Below, one piece after another: positions 1 through 11,130 of a stretch of 64,000 nucleotides of DNA (the first letter of the stretch is position 1; every line of letters starts with the position of its first letter). Origin of the DNA: Gyrodactylus bullatarudis (lineage: Eukaryota; Platyhelminthes; Monogenea; Gyrodactylidea; Gyrodactylidae); the NCBI GenBank assembly GCA_012064415.1, contig SSNU01000207.1:229691-293690 (forward strand), written 5' to 3'. Both the position numbers and the translations under genes were made by a program. The notes beneath the pieces are model-generated. The model was given only the letters and a program-made list of their open reading frames with translations, was not told the DNA's origin and ran no database searches.

Positions 1-406
1 AATAAAACGTGAAAATAATTTTTCGAGATGCATCATTACCAGGAAGAAGGGAGCTGACCTTTTCATCAATTTTGGCTAATCTTTGCAAAATAAACTTCAT
101 TTTTTTAAAAAATCACTCTAATGATTATGTAACAAAATAATTCTTTTTTCTTTATCTCATTTAGTTTTAACTTACAACTTTTAAGTCTCAAGACAGTGGG
201 ATTTTAAATTTAAATTAATTTTTTGGTTTTTGTCATTTATCTGCTCGCTTTTGTGTGACCAGGCTTTTATATAATCTCAATCTGTGATTTAACAATAAGA
301 TTCGATTTCATTTCATATATCATAAATAAAAAGGTACAAAAAACTGAATCAGTGTCACTGATTATCAAGTATATATTCTTCAAAAAATTATTAAATGAGT
401 ACAAAT
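1..406. other. intergenic, no gene seen
   Basis: AT-rich sequence downstream of the AIFM1-like stop codon. I see no coding exon or known repeat. The only candidate poly(A) signal for the minus-strand gene is an AATAAA (reverse complement) that overlaps the stop codon at about 405-410. The 3' UTR is therefore probably only a few tens of bases long. Confidence 0.5.
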
Positions 407-3016
407 TTATTGGGGATTATCTTTTTTCTTATTGTTTTCAGAGGCTAATTTCTTCTCTACTTCAGCAGATATTCTCAGCAGCTCATCGTAATCCTCACTT
501 ATTTTCATGCCCAAGTCAAATCTTTTTGTGATTTCTAACAACCTTTGTTCTCCTTCTAAATCTTGAGCTAAAGAATATAATTTCAAATTATTAATTTGTG
601 ACACAAATTTTGTGTTAATAGAAGCTAGAAAAAACATGAATTCATCAACAAGACTTACGAATTTTTATTTTTTCAGAGAGAACTTTTCGCGCCATATTAA
701 GACGTGATGGAGGACTGAGTTCGTCGTCATTTAAATAATCATCTTCAATGTTCCACAACAGAATGCCAACTATACGTCTGTCCTTTGGCGTCAAATAATA
801 AACGATGCCTTGCTTGTCTGAGTTGAATTCATTTTCCAGCACATTTAAACTAGAAATTTTTTCTGCCTCTGAAGAGATACTTGGAACCTTTTCGTCAGTG
901 GTTTCATCTGGACCTTGAGTTGATTTATCAGGGATTGCTTTGGAAGTTTTGAGGAAGAAGGATTTTGTTATCAAGTTTTTTGCATCACACATTCCTACTC
1001 CATCCCAGGTGACCCCTTGGCCTAGCGCTGACCACACTGAGGACTGATGCTTATACTTGTTCGTTAGGAATGGATCAATAGTTGTATAAGAGGAATCCTA
1101 AGTTTTTAATAAATAAAAACATGAAGAAAATTTTAACTTTTGCTAGAAAACTTACTAAGGATTTTTTATTGAGCTTTAGACTTGAAATGGCCATATTCTT
1201 GCCAGCAATAGAGCCGGTTTCTTCGGCAAAATTTAAATGTTCAACTCTCCGGCGAAAACCGAGAACTGGATCATAATACGAGGCTACATCACCGGCTACA
1301 TAAATTCCAGCTCTTGATTCCATCTCAGAGTTGACTAAATATCCCCCATTGTTATCATCGACTTCCAGAGATCCTGTTCTACTAAGATCAACATTCGGTT
1401 CAACGCCGACAGCACAGACAATTTGATCAACATCGATTTCTTTGACTTCGGCAGAACCATCAAAAATGTTTCTTTGACGATACCTCAATCGAACTTGGTC
1501 ATTATCGACAAGTCTTGCACTTACAATATCACACGAAGGGATAACCTCAATGTTATTCTTTTTAACTTCAAACTCTGAGACAGTTTTTGAGAGGACAGGT
1601 GGCAAAACCTGACCCATTGGAGCAGTCTCACGGAATAGATGGACAACTTTCAAGTTATCTTTAATTTCTGAATCTTTGAGCTTCATGCCCTCCTGTAGTG
1701 AGGACAAACAACAGGCTAACTCACATCCAAGAAATCCACCCCCAATGACAGCTATTCTTCCTTGCGTTGAAATCAAATTCTCGGCAGTGTCTCTGAGCCA
1801 TCTACATAGAGATTATTAAATTAGGATTTGTAAGAAATCAGGTGTGTGTGTGTGTGTGTGTGTAACTAACTGAAAATCGGCTAGATTTCTGAAATAAGAG
1901 ACTTTGCCAATGTTGACAAGATCACAATTTGTCTCTGAACACTTTTCAATTGCCTTGAGGTGCCGAGGTCTAGCCCCTGTAGCTAATAGACAAAAGTCAA
2001 ACGCAACTTTTTGTCCACTAGCTAGAACAATAAAACGATCATCGGTATTCAATTCAACCACAGGATCCCCATTTAGGAGGAACACTCCGCCATTCTCTGC
2101 AGTTTCAAACCTAAAGTTGAGATAAAAACAACCAAATCTTACAGGTCTACATCCAGGTAATAAGATTCGGGTTCGTAGAAAATCCAGGAATGTTTACGCA
2201 TGTCACCCTCGGATTCGAGAAGTTTATTCATCTTTTCCCGGTTACGTTTCCACAACTGTTTACTCAGCGGGGGTCGTAGATAGGGTGGAGGATAAAATTG
2301 ACTACTCTCTCCATTTATAGTCTTGACGAGACTGTTCTCGCCACCTTCAACACGCGGGCTACTACCAATCATCAAGACCTAAGATGAAGTTGAAATGAAA
2401 TGAATATTGGCTTACTTTTGAGCAAGAGTCAGTCGCACGTATGGCTTTAGCTGCAGACAAGCCAGCTGAACCAGTGCCTACTATGACATATGAAACGTGT
2501 TTGGGGATATTCTTTTTCGGCTTCGGTACACTTTCCTGGATGATTTTATCATCACTTGAGGAAATATTCTCATCTAGAGTAAAAAGTGATCATTTAAATT
2601 TTAATAAAATCTTTTTAACTTCGAATATATTTTAATAAAAGAACTATATACATAAAATATTGTGTAAACAAATGAAATGAAAATGGTTTCGATATTTGCC
2701 ATGGCTTTTAAAATATGTGAGGTAGGATGAGCAACTAACTCTTTTTCTCTTCCCTAAGAAAAAAATGAAATAATTAATGAAAAAGCGTTCCATAAGGATA
2801 TTTATGGACCTACTTTTTGCCGAAAAAGTTTGGTTTTTCTTCAAATTCATTCTGAGATATATAATAATTCAATCCAATAGCACCAATAGCCAAAGAAGAG
2901 GCAACCACAACAGTCTTAAAAGTCCTCTTGTTATCCTCTTTATCAGTGCGATATGTTCGTTGAAACTGACGAAGGATATTCCTGTAGTTAACTTTGGTTG
3001 AAATGATCCGGTTCAT
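407..3016 (-). CDS. AIFM1: apoptosis-inducing factor 1-like mitochondrial flavoprotein
   Basis: Eight exons: complement(407..624, 660-1 side 659..1097, 1156..1801, 1871..2110, 2143..2378, 2416..2573, 2740..2753, 2814..3016), that is exon 7 is 659..1097. The sum is 2154 nt, 717 aa, against about 613 in human. Family role: an FAD/NAD oxidoreductase of the mitochondrial intermembrane space that supports respiratory-complex biogenesis and can promote cell death. Seen here: a basic N-terminus and a hydrophobic segment (about 35-52) fit import and inner-membrane anchoring. The FAD Rossmann motif GTGSAG is at 105-110, YLRPPLSKQLW follows, the NAD motif GGGFLG is at 304-309, then an RRRVEH motif, and the AIF C-terminal strand reads VYYLTPKDRRIVGILLWNI. 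The acidic, lysine-rich tail is longer than usual. Introns are 34, 58, 69, 32, 37, 166 and 60 nt. Exon 2 is a 14-nt microexon needed to keep the frame. An AG (TTTCAG) directly before the ATG suggests a 5' UTR intron. The identification is firm; the microexon is the least certain exon. Confidence 0.9.
1842..1863. repeat. (TG)n microsatellite inside an AIFM1 intron
   Basis: About eleven TG units (AC on the coding strand) fill the first third of the 69-nt intron 1802..1870. They begin 7 nt after the donor GTTAG. Length variation here would change the size of a very short intron. Confidence 0.9.
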
Positions 3017-3125
3017 CTGAAATATTCAACAATAAATAAATATATAAAAATTAGTTAAAAAAGAACAAGATAGAAGAAAAAGCTGGATAAATCTAAATTA
3101 TTATTTTAAATAGTAATGTGTAATT

Positions 3126-3661
3126 TTAATGTTCATCAACAGAGCTGTAGATTAAGTAGAACATGGGCACTGAAATCAAGCCGGCATTGACAATGTTTTC
3201 TGTGCTGATAAATTCCATTCTGGGAGGGCGATAGGGATTCGACCTAGCTGCTTTGGCGAATGTTCTTGCTAAGTTGCGAATTACACTCTAGAAATAGATA
3301 TTAATAAATGATAGTAGTATAAAATTGTCCTTTACTAAGAGAAAAAAATTATTCGTTTTACAAGACTATGATTAATTTATTAATCATGAAACAACAAGCA
3401 TATAAACAGCCATCGATAAACAAAAGAAGGATACAAAAGGACTCTTTCTCTCTCCAATTCGCGAGAATTTCCAAAATATGCTTCGCAATCTAGGAGAATT
3501 ATGACGTAATAACATACCCAGTTTTGTAGGCGTCAAATAGGCTGGGGAAAAAATGCCTAATATATGTGCATGTGCAGGTAAAAAGCAACAGTACTGTCAA
3601 AAGACTTTGGAAATTGAAAAGAGCTGACTAAATCATATAATCACCAATGTTAACTTACCAT
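3126..3661 (-). CDS. 54-residue putative mitochondrial membrane protein
   Basis: Two coding exons: complement(3126..3287, 3659..3661). The start codon is alone at the end of the first exon (CATG|gtaagt). The second exon follows a good acceptor (TTTCTAG) and runs 54 codons to TAA. The product starts [17 protein letters not shown]. It is basic and Ser/Arg-rich, as in a mitochondrial presequence. A PYRPPR stretch and one hydrophobic segment (about 33-47) follow, and it ends SSVDEH. Length and layout resemble small inner-membrane subunits of respiratory or ATP-synthase complexes, but I cannot match a named family. It lies upstream of the AIFM1-like gene on the same strand and starts 78 bp from HYPK on the other strand. 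The strong donor directly after ATG supports the model; the function is unknown. Confidence 0.5.
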
Positions 3662-3739
3662 GTATGGCGCTGGAATCTAACAAAAATTATCACTTTATTT
3701 GACAAATTTGTTAGTCTAATTCGATATTTCAAAAAAATT
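3662..3739. promoter_or_regulatory. putative bidirectional promoter, small membrane gene / HYPK
   Basis: Only 78 bp separate the minus-strand ATG (3661) from the plus-strand ATG of HYPK (3740). This is inferred from gene geometry; no TATA box or named element is visible. An in-frame upstream ATG at 3647 would lengthen HYPK by 31 residues. It would overlap the opposite start, so it is less likely. Confidence 0.4.
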
Positions 3740-4065
3740 ATGTCTGATAACGAAGAGCCTATAGAAACAAAACGCACTCATGCTTCAATAAATGCAGCAG
3801 CTCTTAATAGAGTTAATGACGATTTTGATGAAAAAGAAAGTGCGAATGATATAAATTTATCATCCTGTCTTCAGAACGAGGGAAAGAATAACCAGAAAAA
3901 GATTAAAATCAAAAAGTCACATGTCAAATTTCTAGTAGGTCTAAAAATTTAATAAAACTTTAGATTGAAGAGTTCCTTTTAACCGAAGCAGAGAGTGAAA
4001 AAAAATTGACTGACTTCAATGGAGACATAGAGAATGTTATCAAGAATATTATTTGCTCCGTTTGA
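3740..4065 (+). CDS. HYPK: huntingtin-interacting protein K (HYPK) orthologue
   Basis: Exons 3740..3934 and 3964..4065 are joined across a 29-nt GT-AG intron (gtaggt...ctttag) and give 98 aa. Family role: HYPK binds the NatA N-terminal acetyltransferase at the ribosome and acts as a chaperone-like regulator. Seen here: an RVNDDFDEKE segment corresponds to the RVTDYAEEKE-type motif. It is followed by a lysine-rich stretch (KIKIKKSHVKFL) and a C-terminal UBA-like helical domain (EEFLLTEAESEKKL, then GDIENVIKNII), as in the family. Without the intron the reading frame would stop 5 codons after the donor and lose the whole C-terminal domain. The start MSDNEEP was chosen because it matches the family's N-terminal acidic leader. 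Identification is good despite low overall identity. Confidence 0.75.
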
Positions 4066-4847
4066 GTAACCCACCAAAGTTACAAGTCCCCTCTTTTATC
4101 ATAATCGAAAATGCACCTCTTTTTAATAAAATTTTAATCAAAATACCCATTCCTTTTCGATGAAGATATTTTATGTGTGTACTCATGAGTAGATTTTCTA
4201 AAAAAATCTTGTTTATGTATTCCAAACTTAACTTTTTGCATTTTTATAAATTTAAATGAATTCCCAATTAATATTGACAAAATTATTTTCTTAAAATCAA
4301 TAATCCTAGCAGTTTCATGACAGTACAAAACTAAAAGAAGTTTCAAGACCTCGTATTTTTCATCATTATCGTAAATAATAATAGTCAACCTCAATTGTTT
4401 GCACAAATCTTTAACTTTTACTTCAAGGCAAAGAGAAATACACCAACTACATTACTTGCAGAGATAGAACGAAAAAATTTCATTGGATCTCTAATGCATA
4501 ACAGTGAATATGATTGGCTGACCAATCAAATTCGATATTTCTTCAATGATTGTTTTCGATATATAAAATTTTCAAGTTAAATGAAAAAAATACTCTCTTT
4601 GAATTACACATGAACACTGTGTTAATTTTTCTACATTTAAAACAAGTCTGATTTATTAGTATTTCTTGTTGTCTGCGTGTTGTTGAAAAATCTACAAGAG
4701 AAACGATAATTTTGATTTTTTCATATTCATCATCCACTATACTATTATTATATTTAAATCAATCAGACAGATATACAAAAGAAAACAAACTTCCTTGTAG
4801 AATTATCACCACTGGATCATCTCTAATCGTTATAAATATATATAGTG
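4066..4847. other. intergenic, HYPK to kindlin
   Basis: 782 bp of AT-rich DNA. Short open frames occur on both strands (minus 4134-4406, plus 4395-4580) but show no domain, splice logic or codon bias, so I treat them as chance. The region must hold the HYPK 3' UTR and the kindlin promoter. A TATA-like TATAAATATATATAG lies immediately upstream of the kindlin ATG. Confidence 0.4.
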
Positions 4848-7373
4848 ATGACTACTTATTTGAATCCAGTCTTTGGCAATCTCCAAATGGACTATAATAA
4901 ATCATCAATTCTACTCCAAGACGGCAATGAAGTCGACAACAGTTGGGAATTACGCATTCAAATTAACATTGTTGGCGAGATTACTGTTCGGGTGAATGGA
5001 TCTTTTACCATTGGTTCTGTTATGCATTGCATAGCGGAGCAGACGGAAAATTATCAAATAAATTGGTCAGACTACGCCCTCTGGTGGAATCAAAAGAATA
5101 TTTGGCTTCTACAAACCAGGCGTTCCCTCGACCAGTATAATATTCAGAGTGATGCCCTCCTCGAATTTCGCCCGATTCATGGTAAAATTCGCATTGTTCT
5201 ACCATCACTAAAGACGGTTGAGTTGAGAGTCAACTTCTCAACACGTGTTTTCCAGGTTGTTGTCAAGATTTGTAAGAATTTGAATATCAGATATCCAGAA
5301 GAGTTGTCACTCATGTTCCCAGTGAAAAAGAATGATTTACGCCAGAATGTCCTTATGCCAATTATCGGACATGGTAAGGTCCAACGAACAATTGCTCAAC
5401 GATCCCATAGCCAGGTCCATCCATACTCTGAGTCTAGATTCAATTTGACAGCTCCTCTAACCCCAGTTGTGCCTAGCAATAATAACGCTAATAATCCAGG
5501 CTTCAATACTATAGGGAGTAGTATGAACCTTTCTCTAGGAGACTTATCAGTTATAAACCATGAACGAAATTACTCTTATCAAATGTCGACACAATCCTTG
5601 GATTTTGATCAAAAGGACGCAAATCAGTATTCCCTGTGTAACTTTAGGATGAAACCTTCCATGGCAATTTACGAAGGGTGGATTCATCGGCCAAAAAATA
5701 TTATTTCTAAGGCAAGAATGAACTTTGGCTGGCTGGATTCATCGAGGTCCTTGATGGAACATGGAATTCGACCAAATAACGAAGGCCCTTTGCCAACTTT
5801 GAATCTAAGGTTCAAGTATAACATGTTTTATGATTTAAATCCAAAATACGACACTGTCAGAATACACCAAATCTACGAACAGGCTAGATGGGACATTTTA
5901 ACTGGTAACATCGATTGTACTGAAGAGGAGATGATAATTTTTGCTGCGTGCCAGTTACAAGCTGAGTATGAGACGACCCTTGGGAATTATCCGGATCTAA
6001 ATGATATTTATTCAGGAACCATGCCCAGATCCCCTTATCCGAATAGTGCCAATCTCTTCTTCGATTCTATTGACAAACGCTATAACACAGGCAAGATGAA
6101 TTTCGATTCGAGTTCCAACTCAGGAACCAACTACAACGTCATCAAGAATTACGAGGATGAAATAGACTTCTTACTCAACGAGATTGAAGATTCGTGTCGA
6201 ATAAATTTTAACGATGGCCACGATTTGAATTCAGACTCACCAGTTATTTCCAACAAGGCCAATAATCACAAGTCCCACATGGATAGTAATGGCCAGAATA
6301 TGCTCAAAGGAAAACTAAAAGTTTGCAGAGACAAGATCAACTTTATCATAAAACGTTACAAGAGTCTTGTGATCATTCTTCAGGATACAACCCTATTGGG
6401 CTATAAGAGGGAGACGGATAGAATTCCAATATTTTCGTACACCCTGAAGGATTGCAATGTTAGCTATGATGTTGACTGTCATGCTGATCGGTATATAATC
6501 AATTTGAGTCTCCTCTCGGATCAACTGGACAATACCTCATCTGATGTTGATAACAACAACTTTAATTATAATAACTCGAGTAGAAATGGTAAATTCCAAC
6601 GAGAGTATATCTCGATTAAATGTGAAAACAACGAAGAGTTTGCCACCTGGATATCTGCCTTTCGTCTTGGCTCTATCGGTAGGACAGTTGCCAATACAGA
6701 TGCCTTTGAGAAAAACAAATCAAACACCTTGGAATTACTCAAACTTCAGGTTAATAATAACAGTCTTGAAGGTTTCGATTCCGAATTGGTCAATATGCTC
6801 AATGATTTGACTTTTTACTGTTCCGACAAGGTCATCACGAAAGCCAAGTCTATGGATAATCTCAAGAAGCGCATTCTAAAAGCACACATTGGTCTGAGGG
6901 ACTTGAATGTGAACTCTGCCAAAATGAAATACATCTACACATGGCAGAGACTTCCTTCGTTTGGCAAAAACTATTTCCTTGTCATATTTGACAAGTCAAA
7001 GACTATTGAACCTGTCAGGGGAACTTCGCACCTCTTCAATAACTCAGAGGGTGGTGTCTTGGTAGCGATATCTCATGGGAGATTTGAAATTCTCTCCAAT
7101 AGTTCTGGAGAGGTTTTGAGATCTTGGAACTTTTCCGAATTCAAGAGTTGGACAGTTAACTGGCAAAGTAACAGCATTACACTCCACTTTAATAATGGAA
7201 AGACAGAGTTTCGTCCACTTATTGGCAATTGTAAGACCCTGGTGGAATTTATTGGAGGCTACGTATTCCTAAGTCAGAGGACTCCGGAGAAAAATCAAGA
7301 ATTGAACGAGCGCTTCTTCCATAAGCTCACCGGCGTCACGGACCTAGAGCAGATTGCTCTAAGTGAAAAATGA
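4848..7373 (+). CDS. FERMT: kindlin (FERM-domain integrin co-activator), intronless
   Basis: Single exon, 841 aa; vertebrate kindlins are about 680. Family role: binds integrin beta tails and membrane phosphoinositides at adhesions and activates integrins with talin. Domains seen: an F0 ubiquitin-like fold (about 30-112), and F1 (about 113-320) interrupted by a long Asn/Ser-rich loop (about 180-265). Then WLDSSRSLMEHGI (about 294) and DLNPKYDTVRIHQIYEQARW (about 329), both hallmark kindlin motifs, and F2 split by a PH domain (about 484-607). F3 (about 665-820) contains NLKKRILKAH, WQRLPSFG and EFIGGYVFLS. In F3 the integrin-contacting Gln-Trp pair reads Ser-Trp (KSWTVNW, about 765). Asn-rich insertions in F1, F2 and PH explain the extra length. 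The ATG was chosen over a preceding in-frame GTG. A paralogue number cannot be assigned. Confidence 0.93.
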   Translation: MTTYLNPVFGNLQMDYNKSSILLQDGNEVDNSWELRIQINIVGEITVRVNGSFTIGSVMHCIAEQTENYQINWSDYALWWNQKNIWLLQTRRSLDQYNIQSDALLEFRPIHGKIRIVLPSLKTVELRVNFSTRVFQVVVKICKNLNIRYPEELSLMFPVKKNDLRQNVLMPIIGHGKVQRTIAQRSHSQVHPYSESRFNLTAPLTPVVPSNNNANNPGFNTIGSSMNLSLGDLSVINHERNYSYQMSTQSLDFDQKDANQYSLCNFRMKPSMAIYEGWIHRPKNIISKARMNFGWLDSSRSLMEHGIRPNNEGPLPTLNLRFKYNMFYDLNPKYDTVRIHQIYEQARWDILTGNIDCTEEEMIIFAACQLQAEYETTLGNYPDLNDIYSGTMPRSPYPNSANLFFDSIDKRYNTGKMNFDSSSNSGTNYNVIKNYEDEIDFLLNEIEDSCRINFNDGHDLNSDSPVISNKANNHKSHMDSNGQNMLKGKLKVCRDKINFIIKRYKSLVIILQDTTLLGYKRETDRIPIFSYTLKDCNVSYDVDCHADRYIINLSLLSDQLDNTSSDVDNNNFNYNNSSRNGKFQREYISIKCENNEEFATWISAFRLGSIGRTVANTDAFEKNKSNTLELLKLQVNNNSLEGFDSELVNMLNDLTFYCSDKVITKAKSMDNLKKRILKAHIGLRDLNVNSAKMKYIYTWQRLPSFGKNYFLVIFDKSKTIEPVRGTSHLFNNSEGGVLVAISHGRFEILSNSSGEVLRSWNFSEFKSWTVNWQSNSITLHFNNGKTEFRPLIGNCKTLVEFIGGYVFLSQRTPEKNQELNERFFHKLTGVTDLEQIALSEK

Positions 7374-8979
7374 AACATCTCCTCTAAAGTTTTCAAGTAA
7401 AAATCAATAATTTTCTCCCGAATTTGCGCCAAAGATTGACTTTTTTCCGCTATTGATATATTATATGTAATAAGAAAGACCTCATAATTCGTATTCAGTA
7501 TGTATATGTACGTTGTAAGTATGTAAACAAGAGATTATCCGCTTGAGAAGTGTAATATTATTTAGTTAAACTTACAGAATAATACATTATAATGAGTCTA
7601 TGGCCCACGAAAACAACAAATCCTGTACACATGAATTTTTAACCATAGTAATACGATTAAACTATTATAATATATGAATCAAGAATATTGTATTTTATTT
7701 ATTAAATTATACCAATAATATTTTTTTTTCATTGAATTCTTAGCCTATTGATATTTGAAACTTTAGAAAATCTAGGGTTTGAGAACCATATGCTTCTAGC
7801 TTTTTGAGAACACTATTCTTTCCCTGTTTTCCTATAATCAATTCAGCTAAAATAATCCCCCACACGTTCTTCCTATCTTGCATATGAAATTCTATATATT
7901 TATCTTCGTCTCTGCAAGGCTGTATAATATAGAAATAACCCCAAAAAAGGTGTGTGTACATAACACATATGTTTTCTGATAGTACATCAGTATACATAAA
8001 AGTATATGTTATTGTCAAGAAGACTAATGAGTAGTATCATTAGGCTAGCCCAAAAAATAATAGCTTCAACTGCATAATGTTTCCCCTGAATGAATCACTT
8101 TTATTGATTTATAAAAAGAATTCTCCCTATCGTACATATATCTTCATACAAAAATCATCATACTGCTACTACTGTTAAGTAAAAGTAGGGAAAATTAAAG
8201 ATGTGCTTAGTAGTATGTAGTAGAAGGGGAAACCCAAGCTAAACTATTAAGAGTATACATATACTACTGTGTATTCATAGATATACTAATAATGAAAATA
8301 CTAATGAAATTGCTTACCTTGGAACAGGGATGGTGGAGAGGAGTATTCCTTTAAAAAGGATAAAAAATAGGAAAAAGTACACTTTATAGAGTGATCTTGA
8401 ACCTATCCCAGAGAGAGAGTATGTGCACAAATATGCCATTTTTATTGGTTCCTCAATAAGTATTAAAATCATAAGAAAATACAATATCAATAAGAGAAGT
8501 GGTGATTTCAATCAAGTACAATGAAATTTATCCAACGATATAATGGGTTATTTTCACCAGATGATTTTACTTTGGTATACAGATCAAGATTCTTACAAAT
8601 CGAAACTTTATCCAAAGAAAAGACAAACTTGCTATTTACATAGACTCTTTTAGCAAATAGATATTTGTTTAGCAAATTTACGCCACTTCCAAAGGCAAGG
8701 CATAGCAGTAACCTAGAAGATGATATAGTTAAGTTGACCACTATGTAGAATCAGTAGTTGACGAAAAGGTGTCCATTATCGTGTCACAGTCGAATTTTGA
8801 TTTTTTGATCATTTGAAATTTTTAAAAATTTTCAACATCAAAAGGATGAAATAAAAAGAGTTTTTCTGACTAAACATCAATTAACATTAACATTTTTCTT
8901 TGAATAAAACAGATGATAGTATAGAGAAAGATTATCAAATATTGAGTTTAGAGTCAAGTAGTGTGATGAAGATACGAGA
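7374..8979. other. kindlin 3' region with possible minus-strand exons
   Basis: Mostly non-coding. On the minus strand three coding-like pieces occur: 8511-8741 (LLLCLAFGSGVNLLNKYL...), 8314-8511 (two hydrophobic stretches, ending CCAAG|gtaagc at a good donor), and 7740-7919 (after acceptor TTATACAG; PCRDEDKYIEFHMQD...ends QISIG). They could belong to one multi-pass membrane protein gene, but the phases of donor and acceptor do not join in frame and no family is recognised. I therefore do not call a gene. Confidence 0.3.
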
Positions 8980-9155
8980 TGCCGATGGATATATATGTCC
9001 ATTTTCCAATTTTTTTGAACCTTGATAACTCTACCAGTTTGATTGGTTTCTGGATCAAATAAAGTTTAAATTGAAGCTCACAATGTCAACTTGCATTAGT
9101 AATATTTTTGGCCATATATATAATAAATTTTGGTTTTATAAAAATTGTGAAAGGG
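8980..9155 (+). mobile_element. piggyBac-type MITE, copy 1 (ends eroded)
   Basis: The interior matches copies at 20583-20798 and, inverted, 47872-48081. Shared landmarks are the ATATGTCCATTTT block, ACTCTACCAGTTTGAT, and the GAAGC(T/C)CACAATGT block. The left end keeps only GCCGATGG of the terminal repeat. The right end keeps AAAGGGTTAA but has lost the TCGGCACCG part, so this copy is older or was truncated. Confidence 0.7.
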
Positions 9156-10594
9156 TTAAAGAAGCTAAAGAAGAGTTATTAGACAGTTTAAAATTCGATG
9201 AAATGTTGATGATTCTAGATCACTGAATAATAAAGTCAATGAAGTGCTTTTATTCTTTACCTTCATATGGGAATGGAGCCCCGTAATCAGAGGTTGACCT
9301 ATGATACTAATGAATCTACATGTAGTATAGACGGTCAGAAAAAATTTAACGACCCAAAAGGTGAATCCAATCATGATTTTTTTGTCAAGATCAAAAAATA
9401 TCTTGCCTAACGAGTCAATAAGAGTTAAGGACAGCTTAACAAGCTATGATGCAAGAATTTTGCAACAAATATTTCATAAAGACGTTGACTGATGAATTTT
9501 TGTTGATCATAAGGTTGAAGATCATTAAAATTCAATTCGTTATAGCAATTAGGACGTGAAATCAGAAATTTATATTTGTAAATCATCATTTTGAAAAATT
9601 TCCCAAAATCAAGAATATCACCATTCTTTCATAGAATTAAAGTACAAATTAGTGAATGAAGCAAATGGATCCCATCTCCAATTCAATGAATCTACCCCAC
9701 CCTCCTCTACTGTAACACACACACAAACAGACACACTTACACTGTTCCAAATTCGAAAAGTATGAAACTTTTATCTTCCCCTTTGGTTGTTTTTACTAAA
9801 ATTGAGGTTAATTGTATGTATGGTATTCTATTTGTGGAACAGCTGTTGCATTTCATCAAACATAACTCACAACCACTCTTACACTAGAATTGTAATACAA
9901 TTCCATCTCTTTTTATGTGAATTATAGAGTGGGATCTTGATAATGATCCCCATTTTCTACACTGGGTTATTTATAGTCATTTATAGAGGTCATATTATTA
10001 ATTGTCAATATGTACACATTCTATAGTGTGGAAGGCTTCTTCTCTCTCTTCCATTGTCCTTGAATTAAAACAAATACAAAAGAGAAAAAGACACTCAAGT
10101 GGTTGGCATTGGAGAGAGTAAAAGGTAAAAATTATCCACTTGAACTACAGAAAGCTAAATAACTCCACTGTATATAGTTGTGACTGGGATATATGTATTA
10201 AGAAAAAGAATTGGGCAAGTACATTTAACATTTCGTAAATATATTCCTTTCATGGATCAAGCTATGGAGACGTATTTTTCTAAATTTCATTTCAGTTAGA
10301 TGGTTAACATTTTCTTTAGTATCAAGTCTCTGATATCATCTGGTTAATCCCTCCCAGAGGGCCGCGGGTCAGGAGTTTAGAATTTGTAGTAAAGCTCTCC
10401 ATAACAGCCTTTGAAACTTCTCTTATGCAGAAAATTTACTAGCTCCTTTCAGGTTATTAGGGAATACTATTTTATTAGATCTAAAATTAAATATTCAAAG
10501 TCTTGGCTTATTGCTTGAACATATCTAAGAATTTCAGCATTAGACTTGAGTAGAGGAAATTGTAGGGAATTTTGAATCTCCAAATTTCCACTAG
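9156..10594. other. intergenic, nothing recognised
   Basis: AT-rich sequence with an interrupted CA-rich run near 9715-9740 (ACACACACAAACAGACACAC). No exon with support is seen. Confidence 0.4.
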
Positions 10595-11130
10595 TTATGT
10601 AAAGCCTGTGAGATTAACGAAAATTGGAATCCTACTCATAATGCCCACTTTTAACATTTGAAAAAAAATTATCTGAAAAAAAATAATTTTATGAAAAATA
10701 TGTTCATTTTTCAAATTCCCATTTGGCGCAAAAATCCCATTTTTTCGAACATTGAGCTGAAAATTTTTATTGATTTGAAAGTTGGAGGCTGATCGAAAGA
10801 GGTTTCTCAGGATCAAGATTAGATTATAAAGCTGAATAGCACCGTCAGAAAATCGATAGGTTCCCCATTTTTGAGAGATTTTGAATTATCGAAATTTCAT
10901 TGAATTTCAAGTAGTGAAAATGATCAAAGAATCGAAATTCAAGTCCCAAACGATAATGTGATTAATAATCACTGATTATGCATAGGATCAGATTCAGCTG
11001 AATTGATTTTCTTGTCTAATCTTGATCCTGAGAAACCTCTTTCGATCAGCCTCCCACTCTCAAATCAATAAAAACGGTAAGAGTAGGCATCTGGACTCCA
11101 AAAAATTTAAGAAATAATTCGAATTCTTGT
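10595..11130. repeat. dispersed inverted-repeat family, copy A
   Basis: Two inverted arms are visible. ATTGATTTGAAAGTTGGAGG at about 10768, followed by GATCGAAAGAGGTTTCTCAG, is matched in reverse by CTGAGAAACCTCTTTCGATC and CTCTCAAATCAAT near 11030-11075. The region between contains TCGAAATTTCATTGA and AATCGAAATTCAAGTCCCAA, both found again in copy B (30885-31330). No protein-coding capacity. It looks like a MITE or foldback element of about 0.5 kb, possibly continuing to 11260. Confidence 0.65.

Noticed and set aside
8314..8741. Minus-strand multi-exon membrane protein
   Set aside because: Hydrophobic pieces and one good donor are visible, but no in-frame join with the piece at 7740-7919 could be built.
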